This document shows, in pieces, positions 18,073-22,918 of a DNA stretch of 22,918 nt. Both the position numbers and the translations under genes were made by a program. The DNA lies in the NCBI GenBank assembly GCA_002375765.1, contig DFMV01000053.1, forward strand, positions 1 to 22,918. Direction: 5' to 3'. Numbering within the stretch: position 1 is the stretch's first letter; each line of letters opens with the position of its first letter. The notes beneath the pieces are model-generated. The model was given only the letters and a program-made list of their open reading frames with translations, did not search any database and was not told where the DNA came from. The stretch comes from Rhizobiales bacterium UBA3584 (GTDB lineage Bacteria; Pseudomonadota; Alphaproteobacteria; Rhizobiales; Devosiaceae).

Positions 18073-18246
18073 TAATCTCCTCCTTTGGTGCGGCGGGCCA
18101 TACCTCCATATGTCCCAAATCCACCGCCAGAGTATCGATTGCCGTTAATACAAGGGCAATATGCTATTGTAATTAATAGGAATTCTTGTAAAGCTTTGAC
18201 TGATTTCGGCGTACATAGTGTCAAGTAGTTGACAGGCGAGGGCTGT
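18073..18246. promoter_or_regulatory. Divergent control region between the ABC-acs operon and the XRE regulator
   Basis: This 174-base region is clearly more AT-rich than the flanking genes and must hold both promoters. A possible minus-strand -10 TACAAT (18171-18166) has only a poor -35. An inverted pair TACAAG (18149-18154) and CTTGTA (18185-18190) and the half-site TTTGAC (18195-18200) are further candidate protein sites. I cannot assign start points with confidence. Confidence 0.5.
18219..18234. promoter_or_regulatory. Candidate operator for the XRE regulator
   Basis: TGTCAA-GTAG-TTGACA is a perfect 6-bp inverted repeat, 12 bases upstream of the regulator's ATG. A related half-site TTTGAC is at 18195-18200. 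A dyad so close to the start codon suggests autorepression. One arm also spells a consensus -35 hexamer on each strand, but neither has a good -10 at the right distance. Binding by this regulator is inferred from position only. Confidence 0.45.
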
Positions 18247-19827
18247 ATGCGGGCGCCAATCGGGCTTCGAATAAGTACAAGACGCAAGAATTTGGGGCTT
18301 TCTCAGGCGGCCCTGGCACGCAATGTTGAAATCTCGCCCAGCTACCTCAATCTGATAGAGGCCAACAAACGCCAGGTTGGCGGCACCCTGCTCCAGCGCA
18401 TAGCTGCCCAGCTCGATATCTCTATTGACGAGCTCACGGGTGAGGCAGAACACCGACTCATTCACGAACTGGTTGAGACTTTCGCCGACCCTGCTATCGC
18501 CGATGTCGGGCTTGGTATGGAGACGGCCCGCAGTCTTGTCGCAACACAACCCGACATCGCCCGCGTCATCGCCAAGCTTTATCGAGCCTACGTGGCCGCC
18601 TCCGCCAGCGCAGACGCCTATGCCAACAGGTTGAGGGCCGATCCGCTGCTCAGTCAGCTTTTGCACCAGGTCCTATCGGGTATTACGGCGGTACGATCCT
18701 CGGCCGAAATCCTTGAAGATGTGGAGGATTTGAGTGGTGCGGACCGGGCGCGGTTCGTTGGCTCGATCTCGCGCGAAACGCGCAGCTTGTCGGCAGTCGC
18801 ACAAAACCTGATCGGACAATTCGACCATGCCAGCACTGTCAGCAAATCCGCATCTGTACGCCGCGAACTCGACGATATGATTTTCGCCGCACGCAATTAT
18901 TTTCCAGCGCTCGAGCAGCGCGGAGCCGAGATTGCCCGGGACATGCAGGAGTCCGGCGCCCTGGGAGAAGCGGCAATAGCTCATCTCCTGGAAACGGTCC
19001 ATGGCGTCCGCGTCGAGCGAAATGCCAGACCAAACTCTGGGCGGGCCTTCGGTCATGATGCCGAGCGTGGAGTTTTATGGTTCCGCAACACGGTGCCGCA
19101 ATCGACCAGGCAGTTTCAGATGGTTCGCCTCATTTCCGAACTGACCAGCGACAGCGCGCTGACCGAAGCGGTCAAAGTTCCCCACCTTTCTTCGCCAACG
19201 GCTCGTCACCTCGCCCGAAACTATCTCGCTTCCTACATCGCCGGCGCGGCCCTGTTTCCCTACGACCAATTTCTCAACGATGCCGAAAACCTGCGCTATG
19301 ACGTCGAGGCTCTTAGCGAACGCTACAATGCCAGCTTTGAGCAGATAGCCCACCGGCTTGTAACGCTGCGAGCGGAGGGCGCAGAAGGTGTACCTTTTGG
19401 CTTCCTGCGTTCCGATCCGGCCGGACGCCTGACCAAGCACTTTCCACTTCCGGGCCTGTTGCTGCCGCACACAGGCCATGCATGCCCCCTGTGGGCGCTC
19501 TACGCAGCGTTTCGATCTTCCGGCCAACTCGTAAGACAAGTGGTGCGGTTTTCGGACGGCTCGCGGTTTTTGTTCGTGGCCAAGGCGGTCTCTCGCCGTG
19601 CATCCGGGTTTGCCGATCAAGCCCTTCCCCATTCGATCCTTTTGGTGACCGATATCCTTCACGCCGATCGTACCGTTTATGCGGACGGCTTGGACCTGGG
19701 CGATTCCGATGCCGACGTCCCCGTAGGACCGACCTGCCGGCTCTGCACGCGAACGGACTGCATCAGCCGCGAAGAGGCACCTTTTGCTCCCGGCGATGAG
19801 CCCACATTGACCACGGTCCGATCCTAA
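18247..19827 (+). CDS. XRE-family short-chain fatty acyl-type (ScfR/PrpR/RamB-like) regulator with a HisKA-like insert
   Basis: Transcription factor of 526 residues counted from the ATG; a TTG at 18229 would add six residues but lies inside the candidate operator. An N-terminal XRE helix-turn-helix (about 5-65, with LSQAALARNVEISPSYLNLIEANKR) is followed by helices. Residues about 134-185 resemble a HisKA phospho-acceptor hairpin with His140 but no following acidic residue or proline. A degenerate IrrE-like segment follows, where the usual HExxH is absent (QFQMVRLISELTSD). The C-terminal DUF2083/ScfR domain has FGFLRSDPAGRLTKHFPLPG, Cys413 in ACPLWALYAAF and the cluster CRLCTRTDC (Cys497, 500, 505). 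Members such as PrpR and RamB control propionate and acetate genes and sense acyl-CoA; PrpR also carries an Fe-S cluster. Its divergent target is probably the ABC-acs operon. Confidence 0.88.
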   Translation: MRAPIGLRISTRRKNLGLSQAALARNVEISPSYLNLIEANKRQVGGTLLQRIAAQLDISIDELTGEAEHRLIHELVETFADPAIADVGLGMETARSLVATQPDIARVIAKLYRAYVAASASADAYANRLRADPLLSQLLHQVLSGITAVRSSAEILEDVEDLSGADRARFVGSISRETRSLSAVAQNLIGQFDHASTVSKSASVRRELDDMIFAARNYFPALEQRGAEIARDMQESGALGEAAIAHLLETVHGVRVERNARPNSGRAFGHDAERGVLWFRNTVPQSTRQFQMVRLISELTSDSALTEAVKVPHLSSPTARHLARNYLASYIAGAALFPYDQFLNDAENLRYDVEALSERYNASFEQIAHRLVTLRAEGAEGVPFGFLRSDPAGRLTKHFPLPGLLLPHTGHACPLWALYAAFRSSGQLVRQVVRFSDGSRFLFVAKAVSRRASGFADQALPHSILLVTDILHADRTVYADGLDLGDSDADVPVGPTCRLCTRTDCISREEAPFAPGDEPTLTTVRS

Positions 19828-19869
19828 CCGCCAATCAGAGGGACTTGGCGAATGGCGGAAATTGCGGTT
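19826..19869 (+). promoter_or_regulatory. Nested alternative hairpins between the regulator and receiver genes
   Basis: One left arm (AACCGCCAA, 19826-19834) can pair with three different right arms: TTGGCG (19845-19850), TGGCGG (19853-19858) and GCGGTT (19864-19869). There is no T-tract. The pairings exclude one another, so this may be a weak attenuator, a 3'-end structure or chance in GC-rich DNA. Confidence 0.3.
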
Positions 19870-19914
19870 ATGTGAATGTGAGTCTCGAGGAGGAAGGGGC
19901 TCGGAGGGGGAGTT

Positions 19915-20307
19915 TTGGCGATCGATATTCTCATTGCAGAAGACGAGCCGAGTATACTTGAAGCACTTGATTTCGTTCTGAAAAGAGCGGGATGGACGAT
20001 CAGCGCCGTCACGGATGGCGAGGCTGTCATGGACGCCGTCCGGCGTTACCGTCCCCGTGTTTTGGTTCTCGATATCATGTTGCCCAAGCGCAGCGGGTTT
20101 GAAGTTCTCAAACAAATTCGCGCCGACCGGACCACCGCGGACTTGCCTGTTCTTGTCCTGACCGCAAAAGGCCAGCAGCAAGATCGGCGGATTGCCGAAG
20201 AACTCGGCGCCAGCAAGTTTGTTACCAAGCCCTATTCCAATGCCGATGTTGTCGACGCGGTACGCAGCTTGCTTGGCGCGCCCGCGGATGACCGGCAGCC
20301 CAGTTGA
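19915..20307 (+). CDS. Single-domain (receiver-only) response regulator
   Basis: CheY-like protein of 130 residues with a complete receiver domain and no output domain. The acidic pocket is Glu9-Asp10-Glu11, the phospho-acceptor is Asp53 (VLDIMLPKRSGFEVL), the switch Thr is 83 (LTAK) and the conserved Lys is 105 (TKPYS). The start is TTG because an in-frame TGA at 19879-19881 leaves no ATG or GTG; GGAGG lies 8 bases upstream of the TTG. The gene lies 12 bases before a small membrane protein gene that overlaps a sensor kinase, so all three are probably co-transcribed. It is likely a phosphate sink, an intermediate or a protein-interaction switch for that kinase. Confidence 0.9.
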   Translation: MAIDILIAEDEPSILEALDFVLKRAGWTISAVTDGEAVMDAVRRYRPRVLVLDIMLPKRSGFEVLKQIRADRTTADLPVLVLTAKGQQQDRRIAEELGASKFVTKPYSNADVVDAVRSLLGAPADDRQPS

Positions 20308-20319
20308 AGTCGATCCGCG

Positions 20320-20553
20320 ATGACCCGCCGTAAGATCATCGGTGCATCGCTGTTTTTCACACTGTTTGGTGCAATGGCCAGCCTGCCGCCGCTGATCCTG
20401 TTGTTCAGGTTCGAAGCGATCATCTTCGGACTACCGGTCGCAACCCTGTTCCTTTTCGGTCTTTGGGTGTTTCTCGTTATCGGCGCTGCCTGGTTCGGAT
20501 ACGCGCTGCCGCGCGATGAACCGCATCAACCGGCGGGCGAGGAACCCCGATGA
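20320..20553 (+). CDS. Small two-helix membrane protein (DUF3311/DUF485-like) preceding the SLC5 sensor kinase
   Basis: A 77-residue protein with two predicted TM helices (about 7-29, rich in Leu and Phe, and 37-60, with LPVATLFLFGLWVFLVIGAAW) and a short charged tail. The pattern of PPL, then FEAIIFGLP between the helices, resembles the small accessory proteins (DUF3311/DUF485 type) encoded just before sodium:solute symporters such as ActP. Its TGA overlaps the ATG of the SLC5-kinase gene (ATGA), so translation is coupled. That places it as a probable small subunit of the sensor's transporter domain. Family assignment is by pattern recognition only. Confidence 0.75.
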   Translation: MTRRKIIGASLFFTLFGAMASLPPLILLFRFEAIIFGLPVATLFLFGLWVFLVIGAAWFGYALPRDEPHQPAGEEPR

Positions 20554-22918
20554 CGCTCACGGCCGACTTCGTCATTGCCACAGCCGTGGCCTATGTCGGG
20601 CTGCTGTTTGTCATAGCATATCTGGGTGACCGGCACACGCGAAGCCGAAGCGGCGGCTTTCTGCGCTCGCCCTTCGTCTATACGCTCTCGATTTCTGTCT
20701 ATTGCACGAGTTGGACCTTCTATGGCGCGGTCGGCACGGCAGCGCGCAATGGCTTGGAATATCTCACGATTTATCTTGGCCCCACCATCGTTTTCATTGG
20801 CTGGTGGTTCATCCTGAGGCGTCTGGTCCGCATCAGTCACGACCAACGCATCACGTCCATTGCCGATCTGCTTTCGTCCCGCTTTGGAAAGTCCAGTACG
20901 CTGGCCGTGCTTATTACCGTGCTGGCCGTGATCGCTATCGCGCCGTACATAGCCTTACAGCTAAAGGCCATAACCTCCTCTATCGAAGCCATTGCAGGCT
21001 CTTCCGAATTCGGGCGCGGCAGCCTGGCAGGTTGGGACGAGGTCGGGCTGGCGTTTGGCGTAGCCGCGGGCATGGCCGTGTTCACAATCCTGTTCGGCAC
21101 CCGCAACGTGGATGCCAAGGAGCAGCACCACGGTGTTGTGGCCGCGATTGCCTTCGAGGCTGTTGTCAAGCTCACGGCACTGCTCGCCGTCGGCATTTTC
21201 GTTGTCTATGTCGGCGGTGGCATGGACGCTATCTTTGCCGATGCCGAGACGGCCGGGCTGAACATTCATGCCGGCGATACCTTTGGCGACCGCTGGATTT
21301 CCATGATGGTTCTGGCCGCTGCGGCGATCATATGCCTGCCGCGGCAATTTCAGGTCACCGTGGTCGAAAATTCGGACGAAAAACACCTGCGCACGGCGAG
21401 TTGGGCCTTTCCCGCCTACATGCTCGCTATGAGCCTTTTCACCCTGCCTATCGCCTTGTTCGGGCTCACTTTTATGCCGGTGGGGTCGAACCCTGACATG
21501 TTCGTGCTCACGCTGCCTTTGGCGCAGGGTCAGGATGCGCTGGCGCTGTTTGCGTTCATTGGCGGATTTTCATCGGCGACGTCGATGATCATCCTTGAAT
21601 CCATTGCACTTTCTATAATGGTGTCCAATCATATTGTCGTGCCGATCATGCTGCGGCTGACGTCGGGTGACGGGATCGGGGATGGACAGGGCGTGAGGCG
21701 GTTGATCCTCAACGCCCGGCGCCTTTCGATCATGCTTATCCTGTTGCTGGGATTTGCTTATTTCTATCTGACCCGTGGGTCGGATGCGCTGGCGCCGATT
21801 GGATTGATCTCATTTACCGGTGTCGCGCAATTCCTGCCGGCAATACTTGCGAGCCTTTTCTGGCGTGATGCTTCAACAAAAGCTGCTATCTGCGCAATTT
21901 CCGTAGGGTTTGTGGTCTGGTTGTGGTCGAGTTTCATGCCCTCTTTTGCCTCCTCAAGTCCACTTGTCGCCTCGGTCATGACCAATGGACCCTGGGGGAT
22001 TGACTGGCTACGCCCACAAGGCCTGTTCGGTTTTGACGATCTCGATCCGCTCACACATGCCGTGTTCTGGAGTCTGTTCCTCAACACCACTGTCTTGATC
22101 CTCGGCTCACTGATGACCAACCAGTCGGCTCTCGAACACGTGCAGGCCGCTTTGTTCCTCAACGTCTTCCGGCGCACCAGCAACGAGGCAAGCCCGATCC
22201 GTGGATCTGCGACCGCAGATGACCTGTTTCTGGTCGCGCGTCGCGTTTTGGGTCACGAGCGCGCCGTGGCGCTGTTTTCCGAAGAAGCCAAGCAGGCGCG
22301 AATGCCGTGGACGACCCTGGAACCGAGTTCATCGTTCATCCGGCGGCTGGAAAGAGAGATGGCAGGATCGATCGGCGCGGCTTCGGCCCACGTCATGCTG
22401 TCCAAAGTGGTTTCGGGCGACTCGATCTCGCTCGAGGAAGTCATGCAGATGGCGGACGAAACCCAGCAGGCCATCGAATATTCCCAGGAGTTGGAAAGGA
22501 CCTCCACCCAGTTGCGGGCAACCGCAGAAAAGCTCGAGGAAGCCAACCGGCAGTTGCGTAAGGTGGACCTGCAGAAGGATGAATTTCTCAGCCAGGTGAG
22601 CCACGAGGTGCGCACGCCGATGACCGCGATCCGGGCCTTTTCCGAAATCCTGCTCGACGACGAGGAACTCGACGACGCCTCCAGGGCCAAATTCGTGTCG
22701 ACCATCCACAAGGAAAGCCTGCGCCTGACCTCCCTGCTCGATGAGATTCTCGATCTTTCAGCGCTGGAACGCGGTGAGCGCGCCTGGGAGAACCGCCCCA
22801 TTGATGCGGAAGAATCGCTCGATCAGGCGCTTCGGGTCTGCGATGCACTGGCGCGCCAGAGCAATACGCAGGTCAAGATCGGAACCAGGGCCTCGGCCGC
22901 CTACGTGCGATCCGATCC
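20550..22918 (+). CDS. SLC5-STAC-type sensor histidine kinase (CbrA/CrbS-like), 3' truncated by window
   Basis: Membrane sensor kinase whose N-terminal part is a sodium:solute symporter (SLC5/PutP) domain; 789 codons are visible and the frame runs off the window end. About 13 hydrophobic helices cover residues 1-535, including VYTLSISVYCTSWTFYGAVG near residue 50 and the EQHHGVVAAIAFEAVVKL stretch. A STAC-like linker (TADDLFLVARRVLGHERAVALFSEEA, about 555-585), a coiled coil and a HisKA domain follow, with His685 in SQVSHEVRTPMTAIR. The HATPase lies beyond the edge. The ATG overlaps the small membrane gene by four bases. CbrA and CrbS kinases have this layout; CrbS controls acs in Vibrio and Pseudomonas relatives, which fits the acs operon nearby. 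Confidence 0.93.
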   Translation, partial: MTLTADFVIATAVAYVGLLFVIAYLGDRHTRSRSGGFLRSPFVYTLSISVYCTSWTFYGAVGTAARNGLEYLTIYLGPTIVFIGWWFILRRLVRISHDQRITSIADLLSSRFGKSSTLAVLITVLAVIAIAPYIALQLKAITSSIEAIAGSSEFGRGSLAGWDEVGLAFGVAAGMAVFTILFGTRNVDAKEQHHGVVAAIAFEAVVKLTALLAVGIFVVYVGGGMDAIFADAETAGLNIHAGDTFGDRWISMMVLAAAAIICLPRQFQVTVVENSDEKHLRTASWAFPAYMLAMSLFTLPIALFGLTFMPVGSNPDMFVLTLPLAQGQDALALFAFIGGFSSATSMIILESIALSIMVSNHIVVPIMLRLTSGDGIGDGQGVRRLILNARRLSIMLILLLGFAYFYLTRGSDALAPIGLISFTGVAQFLPAILASLFWRDASTKAAICAISVGFVVWLWSSFMPSFASSSPLVASVMTNGPWGIDWLRPQGLFGFDDLDPLTHAVFWSLFLNTTVLILGSLMTNQSALEHVQAALFLNVFRRTSNEASPIRGSATADDLFLVARRVLGHERAVALFSEEAKQARMPWTTLEPSSSFIRRLEREMAGSIGAASAHVMLSKVVSGDSISLEEVMQMADETQQAIEYSQELERTSTQLRATAEKLEEANRQLRKVDLQKDEFLSQVSHEVRTPMTAIRAFSEILLDDEELDDASRAKFVSTIHKESLRLTSLLDEILDLSALERGERAWENRPIDAEESLDQALRVCDALARQSNTQVKIGTRASAAYVRSD

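Noticed and set aside
18073..18246. Sigma-70 promoters from the TTGACA-like hexamers in the divergent region
   Set aside because: No -10 hexamer of acceptable quality lies 16-18 bp from either TTGACA; the hexamers are better explained as an inverted-repeat operator.
19075..20181. 368-codon minus-strand ORF spanning the XRE regulator and receiver genes
   Set aside because: Antisense to two genes with clear domains; no ribosome-binding site or known fold.
1..22918. CRISPR arrays, tRNA or rRNA genes, insertion sequences, integrases or phage genes
   Set aside because: No repeat-spacer pattern, cloverleaf-like sequence with CCA-proximal arms, transposase motif or terminal inverted repeats was seen by eye on either strand.

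Overview
The window is high-GC, densely packed chromosomal DNA with no sign of mobile elements, rRNA, tRNA or CRISPR. The gene set suggests an alphaproteobacterium, probably of the Hyphomicrobiales. It includes a DctB/DctD-type two-component pair, a TAXI-family TRAP transporter, a Flp-pilus TadG-like protein, an XRE/short-chain-fatty-acyl-type regulator and an SLC5-type sensor kinase. Assignment below class level is inference.

Left part (1-3781, all minus strand): tuf (EF-Tu), a stand-alone TadG-like secreted/pilus protein ending in a clear intrinsic terminator, and class I fructose-1,6-bisphosphatase. These look like independent transcription units.

Centre left (3993-10917, all plus strand): a DctB-like membrane histidine kinase with an extracytoplasmic Cache-type sensor, overlapped by a DctD-like sigma-54 activator with an intact GAFTGA motif. 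A near-consensus sigma-54 promoter (TGGCAC-N5-TTGCA, 7302-7317) follows. It drives a three-gene TAXI TRAP transporter: periplasmic binding protein, small DUF1850 protein, and fused 4TM/12TM permease. A perfect dyad about 90 bp upstream of the promoter is a good candidate enhancer for the activator. The block reads as a self-contained sensor, activator and importer cassette for an unknown, probably carboxylate-like, solute.

Centre right (18072 down to 10993, minus strand): a Tat-exported substrate-binding protein, two LivH/LivM-type permeases, two LivG/LivF-type ATPases and acetyl-CoA synthetase (acs). The genes are tightly coupled and end at a hairpin with a T-tract. The acs ribosome-binding site abuts the end of the last transporter gene, so uptake and CoA activation appear to be one unit. 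Its substrate is therefore more likely acetate or another short acyl compound than a branched-chain amino acid.

Right part (18247-22918, plus strand): divergent from that operon lies an XRE regulator of the short-chain fatty acyl (ScfR/PrpR/RamB-like) type. Then come a receiver-only response regulator, a small two-helix membrane protein, and an SLC5-STAC-histidine kinase of the CbrA/CrbS kind, cut by the window end. SLC5-type kinases (CrbS) control acs in other proteobacteria, so 10993-22918 looks like one acetate/short-acyl import, activation and sensing locus.

The most unusual observation is inside the XRE regulator. It contains a HisKA-like helical hairpin that aligns without gaps with the phosphoacceptor domain of the kinase encoded less than 2 kb downstream (22 identities in 52 positions by eye). 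The histidine is kept, but the following acidic residue and the proline are lost, and there is no ATPase domain. This suggests a regulator that pairs with, or is phosphorylated by, a histidine kinase.
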